Shown here piece after piece: positions 1-5,543 of a stretch of DNA of 5,543 nucleotides (its first letter is position 1; each line of letters starts with the position of its first letter). Source of the stretch: Flavobacteriaceae bacterium (lineage in GTDB: Bacteria > Bacteroidota > Bacteroidia > Flavobacteriales > Flavobacteriaceae); the NCBI GenBank assembly GCA_016780435.1, contig JADHLU010000076.1, positions 1 through 5,543 on the forward strand, given 5' to 3'. A program made the translations under genes and the position numbers. The notes beneath the pieces are model-generated. The model was given only the letters and a program-made list of their open reading frames with translations, ran no database searches and had not been told where the DNA came from.

Positions 1-671
1 TCGTCTAGCTCTTCTTGAAACGTTCCGAACAAACGGTCCCAAACCGAGAAAATCTGCCCCAGGTTTTTATCGATGTATTGCTCGTTAATAGCGTGATGTA
101 CACGGTGTTGAGAAGGGGTAACCAAAATGTATTCGAGAAAACCCAACTTTCCGATGTGCTGAGTGTGGTACCAAAACTGACCGAAAAGATGCAGCGGTGC
201 TAACACCGCGATTACCGAATACTCAACGCCTAACAAGGCGGCCGGAAGCAACAAAATAGCCGTGTATCCGACCACATTAGAGATCGACTGTCTAAGGGCG
301 CAGGCCAAGTTGAAGTCTTCGCTCGAATGGTGTATCACGTGCTGATTCCAAAAGATATTGACGCGGTGACTCAAGCGGTGATTCCAATAGCCCGCGAAAT
401 CAATCACCACAAAGGCAATGACCCAGGTCAACCACGAGTTCGAAACCTCAACAACTGCCAAGCGAGAAGCCAGAAGCGGATAGCTCACCAGCACAAGTGC
501 CAAGCCCAGACTGTCTTTGAGCACATTAGTGACCCCGCTACTCAAGCTGCTCAAGGTATCGAATAGTCTGTATTTCTGATTCTTTACGTAGTGGCCATAG
601 GCAATCTCGATCAACATCAAGACCATAAAGCCCGGAATGGCGTAAAGCAACGCGTTGGCATATGCATCCAT
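1..671 (-). CDS. Sterol desaturase / fatty acid hydroxylase family membrane protein (C-terminus cut off by window edge)
   Basis: I translated 223 residues from ATG at 671 down to the left edge without meeting a stop, so the C-terminus is missing. The protein carries the full histidine set of the di-iron membrane fatty acid hydroxylase superfamily: HRLSH at residues 98-102, HVIHH at 111-115, HTQH at 169-172 and HRVHH at 189-193, followed by the typical NLGQIFSVWDRLFGTF stretch at 203-218. Hydrophobic segments lie near residues 7-24, 53-74, 80-96, 130-147 and 151-168. Family members are integral membrane oxygenases that hydroxylate or desaturate lipids using a di-iron centre and O2; the substrate here cannot be told from sequence. 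The start is supported because no other in-frame ATG, GTG or TTG gives a sensible N-terminus before the in-frame stop at 734-732. The gene is divergent from the amidinohydrolase operon. I saw no convincing promoter box of its own. Confidence 0.93.
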   Translation of the reverse strand, partial: MDAYANALLYAIPGFMVLMLIEIAYGHYVKNQKYRLFDTLSSLSSGVTNVLKDSLGLALVLVSYPLLASRLAVVEVSNSWLTWVIAFVVIDFAGYWNHRLSHRVNIFWNQHVIHHSSEDFNLACALRQSISNVVGYTAILLLPAALLGVEYSVIAVLAPLHLFGQFWYHTQHIGKLGFLEYILVTPSQHRVHHAINEQYIDKNLGQIFSVWDRLFGTFQEELD

Positions 672-710
672 GGCTTTAAAAATACTAAAAATCTTAGCCC
701 GAAAACTTTG

Positions 711-730
711 TACACTTCGGTGTATTTTTG
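711..730 (+). promoter_or_regulatory. Candidate promoter -7 box with overlapping TTCG palindrome, upstream of the amidinohydrolase operon
   Basis: TATTTTTG at 723-730 matches the Bacteroidota -7 consensus TAnnTTTG exactly and lies 17 bp before the ATG at 748. A TTTG at 707-710 is only 12 bp upstream, shorter than the usual spacing of about 19-21, so the -33 element is not convincing. A perfect 5-bp inverted repeat, TACAC-TTCG-GTGTA (711-724), overlaps the first two bases of the -7 box. It could be an operator or chance. Because it lies upstream of the expected transcription start, it would act as DNA rather than as a hairpin in this operon's mRNA. Confidence 0.4.
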
Positions 731-747
731 CTCAAACAATCCAAACC

Positions 748-1665
748 ATGCAATTACATGTGACAGACGAAACCTCCAGGTTGCGTTCGGTAATCTTAGG
801 AATTGCACATCTAAACGGACCTACTCCTACATTAGAAGAGGCCTATGATCCTAAATCGCGGATTCATATCGCTCAAAACACCTATCCGCTCGAGCGCGAC
901 ATGATCGATGAACTCAGTGCGTTTGCAGAAGTACTTCGACGGTATGAGGTGGAGGTCTTCAGACCGCAAATCATCGCAGACTGCAATCAAATCTTCTCTA
1001 GAGATATCGGATTCGTCGTAGACGACTTTTTTGTAAAATCAAATATATTGCCCGATCGCGATCGCGAAATAGAGGCCATTGAACAGGTGCTCCGCTACAT
1101 TGACCCTTCGAAAATACTCACGCCCCCAAGGGAAGTTCACGTTGAAGGTGGAGATGTCATGCTTCACGGAGACCACCTATTTGTGGGCTATTACAACCAG
1201 CCTGACTATGCACAGACCATCACCGCTCGAACCAACATTCAGGCCGTAGAATGGTTGAGCGTGCAGTTCGCAAACAAAAAGGTCAAGGCCTTCGAGTTGC
1301 GCAAATCAAACACCGATCCGTATAGCAATGCGCTTCACCTTGATTGCTGTTTTCAGCCGGTGGGAGACCGCTATGCCATCATTCACAAAGAAGGATTTAT
1401 GCATCGAGAAGATGTAGATTACCTTACTAGCCTATTTGGCGCAGAGCAGTTATTTCCTATTTCGGCAGAAGAGATGTACGAAATGAATAGCAATGTTTTC
1501 TCGATTAGCCCTAGCGTTGTGGTTTCTGATCACAGCTTTGAGCGTCTAAATTCATGGTTGCGCTCAAAAGGCCTAACCGTTGAGCCAATACCCTTTAGAG
1601 AAATTGCCAAACAAGAAGGCCTGCTGCGCTGTACAACGCTACCGCTGTTCAGAGACCCTAATTAA
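748..1665 (+). CDS. Arginine deiminase / amidinotransferase-type (DDAH-like) hydrolase
   Basis: The 305-residue protein belongs to the guanidino-group-modifying enzyme superfamily (five-bladed propeller: arginine deiminase, DDAH, amidinotransferase). By comparison with arginine deiminase, the visible active-site positions are Asp86 in FSRDIGF (83-89), Glu133 in EGGD (133-136), His197 and Asp199 in HLDCCF (197-202), and the nucleophile Cys295 in RCTTLPL (294-300). NSNVF at 247-251 is another conserved block. Such enzymes attack the guanidinium carbon of arginine or a methylated or related compound through a thiouronium intermediate. Arginine to citrulline plus ammonia is the likeliest reaction given the CtlX-like neighbour, but DDAH or amidinotransferase activity cannot be excluded. 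The protein is cytoplasmic, with no signal peptide. I chose ATG 748 because the frame's earlier ATG at 655 would add 31 residues that overlap the divergent gene's start and the -7 box, and because the N-terminus MQLHVTDETSRLRSV suits this family. The stop is 8 bp before the next gene, indicating an operon. Confidence 0.88.
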   Translation: MQLHVTDETSRLRSVILGIAHLNGPTPTLEEAYDPKSRIHIAQNTYPLERDMIDELSAFAEVLRRYEVEVFRPQIIADCNQIFSRDIGFVVDDFFVKSNILPDRDREIEAIEQVLRYIDPSKILTPPREVHVEGGDVMLHGDHLFVGYYNQPDYAQTITARTNIQAVEWLSVQFANKKVKAFELRKSNTDPYSNALHLDCCFQPVGDRYAIIHKEGFMHREDVDYLTSLFGAEQLFPISAEEMYEMNSNVFSISPSVVVSDHSFERLNSWLRSKGLTVEPIPFREIAKQEGLLRCTTLPLFRDPN

Positions 1666-1673
1666 AGAAACCC

Positions 1674-2609
1674 ATGAAACAATACAGTTCGCACCTACTG
1701 ATGGTGCGCCCATCAAGTTTTAGAAAAAACGAAGAGACCGCAGTCAACAATTACTTTCAGGCAGAGGCCGGTCTTGATTCGAAGGTGGTACTGCAGCAAG
1801 CACAGTCAAACTTTGACGCCATGGTACAGCAGCTGAGGCAGGCACGCATAAACGTTAGCGTGTTTAACGAACCCGAAGGCAGTGATACGCCCGACGCACT
1901 TTTTCCAAATAACTGGATCTCGATGCACCACGACAGACGCGTCGCACTCTACCCCATGTTCGCCGAAAACCGCAGGCGGGAGCGTAGAGAAGAGGTACTT
2001 GATCTACTAGAAGAACAGGGCTTTGAGATCGAAGAAGTAATCGATTACAGCAGTGCAGAAGAAGAGGGCCTCTATCTCGAAGGAACCGGAAGCATGATAC
2101 TCGATCACGAAAATCGTATGGCCTATTGCGCGCTTTCTGAGCGAGCAGACGAAGATCTCTTCATCGAATTTTGTGAAGACTTCGAGTACACGCCCTTCAC
2201 CTTTAGCGCGTTTCAAACGGTAGCCGAAAAGCGGTTAAAAATCTACCATACCAATGTGATGATGTGTGTGGCTGACCGCTATGCCGTGGTTTGTTTAGAG
2301 TGCATAGACGATGAAAGCGAGCGCAAGCAGCTCAAAAAACACTTGAAAGAATCGGGCAAGACGCTCATTCCCATCAGCGAAGCGCAGATGCATCAGTTTG
2401 CCGGAAACATGCTTCAGGTGGGAGACCAAGATCAAAACCCGGTGCTGATCATGAGTGATTCGGCCTACAAAAGTCTAACGGCAGGGCAAATTAAAACCCT
2501 GGAGTCTTTTAACCCTATCGTTCATCCCGAACTGGGGGTTATCGAAACCTGCGGAGGCGGAAGCGCCCGCTGCATGATAGCCGAAATCTTTTTGCCTAAA
2601 GCGAGTTAA
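1674..2609 (+). CDS. ctlX: Citrulline utilization hydrolase CtlX-like protein (arginine deiminase-related)
   Basis: The 311-residue cytoplasmic protein resembles CtlX-type arginine deiminase relatives, which are linked to citrulline catabolism (citrulline to ornithine, CO2 and ammonia). Family blocks are visible in order: TPDALFPNNW at 72-81, LEGTGSM at 135-141, YHTNVMM at 191-197, FAGNMLQ at 242-248 and CGGGSARCM at 293-301. The likely catalytic residues are Glu136, His192 and nucleophile Cys300, with Asp74 as a further substrate-binding acid; these are assigned by analogy with arginine deiminase. The length is normal and the protein looks intact. It sits 8 bp downstream of another superfamily member and is surely co-transcribed with it. 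Together they suggest a route from arginine through citrulline to ornithine. No Shine-Dalgarno is evident before the ATG, as is usual in Bacteroidota. Its last 14 bases overlap the 3' end of the opposing peptidase gene. The family call is strong; the substrate is inferred. Confidence 0.88.
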   Translation: MKQYSSHLLMVRPSSFRKNEETAVNNYFQAEAGLDSKVVLQQAQSNFDAMVQQLRQARINVSVFNEPEGSDTPDALFPNNWISMHHDRRVALYPMFAENRRRERREEVLDLLEEQGFEIEEVIDYSSAEEEGLYLEGTGSMILDHENRMAYCALSERADEDLFIEFCEDFEYTPFTFSAFQTVAEKRLKIYHTNVMMCVADRYAVVCLECIDDESERKQLKKHLKESGKTLIPISEAQMHQFAGNMLQVGDQDQNPVLIMSDSAYKSLTAGQIKTLESFNPIVHPELGVIETCGGGSARCMIAEIFLPKAS

Positions 2610-3948
2610 AGGGCTTGTTCACCACGATGAGTTGCTCTTGGCGCCCGTCTATATAACGCACCCCGTTTTCATCGAAAAAGGCCTCCTCTTCGAGCATAAT
2701 ACGCACGTCTTTGTCCCATTCTTTGATAAACACGGTGGCGTTTAATTCAATAGAATAGGCCGTATTCAGGTGCAACGGATAGTCGCCGGTGTAGGGCACT
2801 CCCCCCTGAGAATCCCACATTCCTAAGGTTGTTCCTGCGGCGTGACCGTGATACCCAATGGGGTGGGTGTAAATAGAAGGGGTAATACCCTCAGCAATAG
2901 CCTGAGCTCGACTCATGGCCAACACCTCGTTTCCACTTCGGCCTTCTTTAAAGTTGTTGGTGAAAATATCTTGAAGGCGGTTTCCGACCGCCAAGGCCTG
3001 CTTTAGGAATTCGGGGGCATCGGTCTCACCCGCGCGCAGCACATAGGCGTGTTGTTGCTGATCGGTATTCAGTCTTAAGTAAGTGATTCCAAAGTCACAA
3101 TGCAATAGGTCTCCCGGCATGATCACCTGGGTGTCTGGACGCTTCGAAAAGGTTCTCAAATGATCAAAACGCTCAGGATCGGCACGCTGAATGTCTACGG
3201 TCGGATGAAACCAGGTCTGCAACCCTAATTCGCGCACCTTATCGCGCATAAACCAGACTACATCTTCTGTTGTGGTTACTCCCGGCGTGATAACCTTTTC
3301 TGAAAAGGCCTCGGCAATAATGTTGTGGCTTATGCGTTCGATATGAGGGTAAATGGCCATCTCTTTAGCGGTGCGAGTTTCGAGCCACGCAATGGCTAGC
3401 TTTTCTGCAGATACTACCCGTTTGGCAAACTTTGGCCCAAGGGCTTCAAGCAGGGCCTCTTTGTCGGTAGCCACGATTCCATCGGCAAGCCCGAAATGCT
3501 CCGATTGATTAATGCCAATAGATTTCGGATTGCGCTCTTCTACTAGTTCTCGAAGCCTCGCCCACTGATCGGGCTGCTTTTCTTTATCCCAAGCGCTCTT
3601 AAATGCCGAGCCTACATCGTATCGGGCAACCGCTATGGTCTCTATCTGTTTTCCGGTGTTAAAAAACACGAGTATGGTTCTTCTTCTTGCGGCCAACCAT
3701 TCGGCGGGTAATAGGGTTTTGATGACCGGATCTTCGTTGTATTCTCTAGATACCACTACCCACATATCGATGCCCGTATCGCTCATAAGCTTAGGCAAAT
3801 AGTGCTCAATTTTGTCTTCTAGAAGTTCGTTAATAACCTTAGCACGCTCGCGCATCGGTAAAATGGATCCGTAATCTTGAGCGGTCATGGGGGTTAACAA
3901 CGAACCCGTGAGGGCGATGAGTATAGCGGTGATTTTTATACCTTTCAT
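2596..3948 (-). CDS. Exported M24-family metallopeptidase (Xaa-Pro aminopeptidase-like)
   Basis: The 450-residue protein starts with a signal peptide: basic MKGIK, a hydrophobic core to about residue 20, and probable cleavage around TAQ|D at 24. It is therefore likely periplasmic. Residues about 30-185 look like the N-terminal creatinase/aminopeptidase P domain and about 190-445 the pita-bread catalytic domain. Candidate metal ligands of the M24 set are all present: Asp285 (CDFG), Asp296 (NTDQ), a His in HPIGYHGHAAGT (362-373, probably His369), Glu401 (YSIELN) and a Glu in LEEEAFF (Glu420 or its neighbours). A dinuclear metal aminopeptidase removing an N-terminal residue before proline is the family expectation. 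The second Asp motif and the His motif differ in spacing from classical PepP, so true substrate preference is open. The start at 3948 is fixed by the signal peptide. The gene is divergent from the DUF488 gene across 35 bp and overlaps the ctlX-like gene by 14 bp at the 3' end. Confidence 0.9.
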   Translation of the reverse strand: MKGIKITAILIALTGSLLTPMTAQDYGSILPMRERAKVINELLEDKIEHYLPKLMSDTGIDMWVVVSREYNEDPVIKTLLPAEWLAARRRTILVFFNTGKQIETIAVARYDVGSAFKSAWDKEKQPDQWARLRELVEERNPKSIGINQSEHFGLADGIVATDKEALLEALGPKFAKRVVSAEKLAIAWLETRTAKEMAIYPHIERISHNIIAEAFSEKVITPGVTTTEDVVWFMRDKVRELGLQTWFHPTVDIQRADPERFDHLRTFSKRPDTQVIMPGDLLHCDFGITYLRLNTDQQQHAYVLRAGETDAPEFLKQALAVGNRLQDIFTNNFKEGRSGNEVLAMSRAQAIAEGITPSIYTHPIGYHGHAAGTTLGMWDSQGGVPYTGDYPLHLNTAYSIELNATVFIKEWDKDVRIMLEEEAFFDENGVRYIDGRQEQLIVVNKPFNSL

Positions 3949-3983
3949 TGGTGTAGAATTTTGAGCTTAAGATAGGTAAGATT

Positions 3984-4508
3984 TTGATTGCCCCCATATA
4001 CAGCATCGGATACGGGCTTCGTTCTGTCGAAGACTTCATGGCGCTATTGCGCGCCTATGGCATCGAATACATAGCCGATGTGCGCTCTAACCCCTATTCA
4101 AAGTGGAACCCTGATTTTTGCCGCGAACCCATATCTGCTTTTTTGCAGCAGCAAGGCGTGGGCTATGTGTATTTGGGTGACATGATAGGCGGAATCCCCA
4201 AAGACGACAGCTGCTACACCGAGGGCAAACTCGATGTGCAAAAGGCCAAGAACCATAAGGCCTTTAAGGGCGGAATAGATCGCCTACTCAACGCACACGA
4301 GAAAGAATTGAGCGTGGCGCTGATGTGCGGTGAGGTCGAGCCCCATCATTGCCACCGCTCAAAGCTCATCGGAGAGGTGCTTTCAGAAAAAGGTGTTTCT
4401 TTAGTACATATCATTAATGAACGACAACACAAAACACAGGCACAGGTCATGCTCGAACTCACTAAAGGGAAAAGCACCACCGATCTTTTTGGAAACCCAA
4501 CGCTTTAA
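3984..4508 (+). CDS. DUF488 family protein, TTG start
   Basis: The 174-residue cytoplasmic protein has the DUF488 hallmarks: IGYG near the N-terminus (8-11), ADVRSNPYSKWNPDF (31-45), YLGDMIGGIP (63-72) and the cysteine-bearing MCGEVEPHHCHRSKLI (114-129). The biochemical role of this family is not settled, so I assign none. The start is TTG at 3984. The frame is open only back to 3957 (stop TAG at 3954-3956), contains no ATG or GTG in that stretch, and the first internal ATG would remove the conserved IGYG block. Homologs normally begin a few residues before IGYG, matching the TTG start. A weak AGG at 3974-3976 lies upstream. The C-terminus ends in TTDLFGNPTL, a short tail resembling LF-type peptide motifs. 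The stop is 4 bp before the next gene, implying co-transcription. Confidence 0.88.
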   Translation: MIAPIYSIGYGLRSVEDFMALLRAYGIEYIADVRSNPYSKWNPDFCREPISAFLQQQGVGYVYLGDMIGGIPKDDSCYTEGKLDVQKAKNHKAFKGGIDRLLNAHEKELSVALMCGEVEPHHCHRSKLIGEVLSEKGVSLVHIINERQHKTQAQVMLELTKGKSTTDLFGNPTL

Positions 4509-4512
4509 TTTT

Positions 4513-4947
4513 ATGAGAAATCACTTAGTTGTAGCCGTCTTATTATTCAGCCTATCTGGTTGGGCTCAAAGGCAACCTAACGCCAAGGTTGAGGGCATAA
4601 TTGACGCGCTTTTTGAGCATCAAATTAAGGCCTGGAACGAAGGAGACGTTGATGACTTTATGCTCGGCTATTGGAACGACGAGCACTTAATCTTCGTCGG
4701 AAGTACCGGCCCCACCTACGGCTATCAAAACACCCTTGAAGGCTATAAAAAGCGCTACCCCGATCGCGCTGCAATGGGGCGATTGGCCTTTGATATACTC
4801 GAAAAAAGACAGTGGGACAGGCGCACGATTCAGGTGATCGGAAAATTTACCCTCTACCGAGAAAAAGACACGCCAACCGGTCATTTCAGTCTTTTAGTGC
4901 GAAAAATAAAGGGCGATTGGCTTATCGTAAGTGACCACTCCTCTTAA
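4513..4947 (+). CDS. Exported DUF4440 / SnoaL-like (NTF2-fold) protein
   Basis: The 144-residue protein begins with a signal peptide (MRNHLVVAVLLFSLSGWAQ), probably cleaved around residue 19. There is no lipobox cysteine, so it is predicted to be soluble in the periplasm or exported. The mature part of about 125 residues fits a single NTF2-like DUF4440 domain: KAWNEGDVDDFMLGYW at 39-54 near the start and GHFSLLVRKIKGDWLIVSDH at 123-142 as the final strands. Such domains form cone-shaped pockets and are used for small-ligand binding or catalysis; no specific function can be read here. ATG 4513 was chosen over an upstream in-frame ATG at 4417, because that would add 32 residues inside the DUF488 gene and hide the signal peptide. 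It follows DUF488 by 4 bp. Its stop interlocks with that of the opposing DUF456 gene. Confidence 0.85.
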   Translation: MRNHLVVAVLLFSLSGWAQRQPNAKVEGIIDALFEHQIKAWNEGDVDDFMLGYWNDEHLIFVGSTGPTYGYQNTLEGYKKRYPDRAAMGRLAFDILEKRQWDRRTIQVIGKFTLYREKDTPTGHFSLLVRKIKGDWLIVSDHSS

Positions 4948-5420
4948 AGCGCGGCGTAAAACACCCACGCCATCCACGCCACCAAAGCCAGTTTTAAGAC
5001 CGATCCGGCTAAAACGCCTAGGAGTGAACCAAGCGCTGCTCGAGCTGCGGCCTTGATATCCGATTGTTGCGCATACAGTTCGCCGGCAAAGGCTCCCAAT
5101 AGTGGACCAAAAAGAAATCCAAAGGGCGGAAAGAACAATAAGCCCAGCACAAGGCCCACAAAAGAGCCCATCGTACCCGCCTTCGACCCTCCAAAGCGCT
5201 TGGTGGCGTAGACCGGAATCACGTTGTCAATGATGGATACGGTGACCGAGAGTATCCCAAAAACCCAAAGCCAGCTTGTGTCTATATCGTGCGCATCGCT
5301 GAACTTGAGTACGAGCAGCGCCAAATAGCCTATGACCGGGCCCGGAATGACGGGTACAAAACAGCCGATTATACCGACGATAAGTAAAAAACTTCCGAGA
5401 ATAATCAGCAATAGGTCCAT
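4944..5420 (-). CDS. DUF456 family inner-membrane protein
   Basis: The 158-residue, strongly hydrophobic protein has about five membrane segments (roughly residues 2-20, 25-39, 50-71, 82-112 and 125-155). The DUF456 pattern is clear: GCFVPVIPGP at 19-28, the loop DNVIPVYATKRFGGSKAGT at 65-83, and the glycine-rich run ending FGPLLGAFAGEL at 104-115. The family's function is unknown; glycine-zipper-like repeats suggest tight helix packing. I chose ATG 5420, which starts MDLLLIILGSF directly at the first helix. An in-frame ATG at 5471 would add 17 polar residues and run into the promoter and palindromes of the divergent gene. The gene is divergent from the PadR-like gene across about 97 bp and converges on the DUF4440 gene with 4 overlapping bases. 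No function can be proposed from context. Confidence 0.87.
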   Translation of the reverse strand: MDLLLIILGSFLLIVGIIGCFVPVIPGPVIGYLALLVLKFSDAHDIDTSWLWVFGILSVTVSIIDNVIPVYATKRFGGSKAGTMGSFVGLVLGLLFFPPFGFLFGPLLGAFAGELYAQQSDIKAAARAALGSLLGVLAGSVLKLALVAWMAWVFYAAL

Positions 5421-5438
5421 AAACAGTGAATTTGATAG

Positions 5439-5446
5439 GAAAGATA
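5439..5446 (-). promoter_or_regulatory. Weak candidate -7 box for the DUF456 gene
   Basis: Read on the minus strand, TATCTTTC (5446 to 5439) matches TAnnTTTG at seven of eight positions and sits 18 bp upstream of the ATG at 5420. No TTG or TTTG lies at the expected -33 distance, so this is only suggestive. It favours the 5420 start, because transcripts starting just after it could not include the longer 5471 start. Confidence 0.3.
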
Positions 5447-5454
5447 CATTATTT

Positions 5455-5477
5455 AGTACTTTGTTTTGCATAGTACT
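5455..5477. promoter_or_regulatory. Candidate operator: paired AGTACT palindromes between divergent DUF456 and PadR-like genes
   Basis: Two identical 6-bp palindromes, AGTACT at 5455-5460 and AGTACT at 5472-5477, are 17 bp apart start to start (11-bp gap). They bracket the TTTG (-33) element of the rightward promoter. As each half is itself palindromic, the whole reads as both a direct and an inverted repeat, suiting a dimeric regulator. The product of the downstream gene, if PadR-like, would be the natural candidate for autoregulation. No binding has been shown; this is inference from position and symmetry. Confidence 0.45.
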
Positions 5478-5497
5478 GTTTTTTGTTTATATCTTTG
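5465..5497 (+). promoter_or_regulatory. Bacteroidota-type promoter (TTTG-N21-TATCTTTG) for the right-edge gene
   Basis: TTTG at 5465-5468 and TATCTTTG at 5490-5497 match the -33 (TTTG) and -7 (TAnnTTTG) consensus of the Bacteroidota primary sigma factor, with a 21-bp spacer in the normal range. Transcription should start around 5503-5505, leaving a leader of roughly 15 bases before the ATG at 5518. This is the best promoter in the window. Confidence 0.75.
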
Positions 5498-5517
5498 CAG
5501 TGCATTATAGATCAACT

Positions 5518-5543
5518 ATGAATATAGAAAACACCAAACAACA
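5518..5543 (+). CDS. 5' end of a CDS, probably a PadR-family transcriptional regulator (cut off by window edge)
   Basis: Only eight full codons are visible after a well-placed promoter, giving MNIENTKQ and then CA, which can be Gln or His. This resembles the N-terminus I recall for Bacteroidota PadR-family regulators, of the type M-x-(I/V)-E-N-T-K-x-Q followed by a conserved winged helix. PadR proteins are dimeric winged-helix repressors, often autoregulated and in this phylum often followed by a PspC-domain protein gene. The presence of paired palindromes over the promoter is consistent with that. Eight residues are too few for certainty; the presence of a gene start is better supported than its family. 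Confidence 0.55.

Noticed and set aside
655..747. Longer N-terminus for the arginine deiminase-like protein, starting at 655
   Set aside because: It would overlap the divergent gene's start and include the -7 box; family N-termini fit ATG 748.
15..848. Several plus-strand open frames (15-203, 327-566, 591-848) opposite the desaturase gene
   Set aside because: The minus-strand frame gives a complete set of histidine motifs over 223 residues; the plus-strand frames give unrecognisable peptides and are shadows.
1053..1066. CGATCGCGATCGCG, containing GCGATCGC like the cyanobacterial HIP1 repeat
   Set aside because: It encodes Asp-Arg-Asp-Arg within the amidinohydrolase and I noticed no other full copy in the window; probably coding coincidence.
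2007..2216. Minus-strand frame inside the ctlX-like gene
   Set aside because: It is antisense to well-conserved motifs and has no recognisable features; a shadow.
2653..2695. CGAA / TTCG arms downstream of the ctlX-like gene, as a possible terminator
   Set aside because: The stem is only about 4 bp with no T-run; it lies in the peptidase coding sequence.
4417..4512. Longer N-terminus for the DUF4440 protein, starting at 4417
   Set aside because: It lies within the DUF488 gene and would bury the signal peptide that begins at ATG 4513.
4953..4971. GGCGT / ACGCC inverted repeat just after the DUF4440 stop, as a possible terminator
   Set aside because: Five-bp stem with a 9-base loop, no T-run on either strand, and it is coding sequence for the DUF456 C-terminus.
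5421..5471. Longer N-terminus for the DUF456 protein, starting at 5471
   Set aside because: The extra 17 residues are polar and unlike the family, and they coincide with the palindromes and the divergent promoter.

Overview
The window looks like chromosomal DNA of a Bacteroidota member, probably Flavobacteriia or a close relative. The evidence is the absence of clear Shine-Dalgarno sequences, two matches to the Bacteroidota -7 box TAnnTTTG (one with a correctly spaced TTTG at -33), 'AQ'-ending signal peptides, and proteins of types common in that phylum (CtlX, DUF4440, DUF456, a PadR-like N-terminus). Base composition is moderate and looks even across the window. I see no mobile element, RNA gene or CRISPR array. 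This appears to be ordinary, densely packed core or housekeeping DNA, with no obvious unknown multi-gene system.

Layout. Positions 1-671 (minus strand) hold the N-terminal 223 residues of a membrane sterol desaturase/fatty acid hydroxylase that runs off the left edge. A 76-bp divergent spacer with a small palindrome and a -7 box leads to a tight two-gene operon on the plus strand. Its genes encode an arginine deiminase/amidinotransferase-type enzyme (748-1665) and a CtlX-like citrulline hydrolase (1674-2609). Next is an exported M24-family (Xaa-Pro aminopeptidase-like) metallopeptidase on the minus strand (2596-3948), overlapping the ctlX-like gene tail to tail. A 35-bp divergent spacer separates it from a plus-strand pair: a DUF488 protein that starts with TTG (3984-4508), then an exported DUF4440/SnoaL-like protein (4513-4947). 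A DUF456 membrane protein lies on the minus strand (4944-5420), its stop interlocked with the preceding stop. At the right edge, a good Bacteroidota promoter set in a pair of AGTACT palindromes drives a CDS of which only MNIENTKQ is visible, probably a PadR-family regulator.

How the genes may work together. The clearest functional unit is the tandem pair of guanidino-group-modifying enzymes. They are both Cys-His-Glu/Asp hydrolases and could take arginine to citrulline and then to ornithine, releasing ammonia; this is inferred from family membership. The other genes do not form an evident pathway. Transcription units are packed so closely that both convergent pairs share bases at their stop codons, leaving no room for dedicated intergenic terminators.
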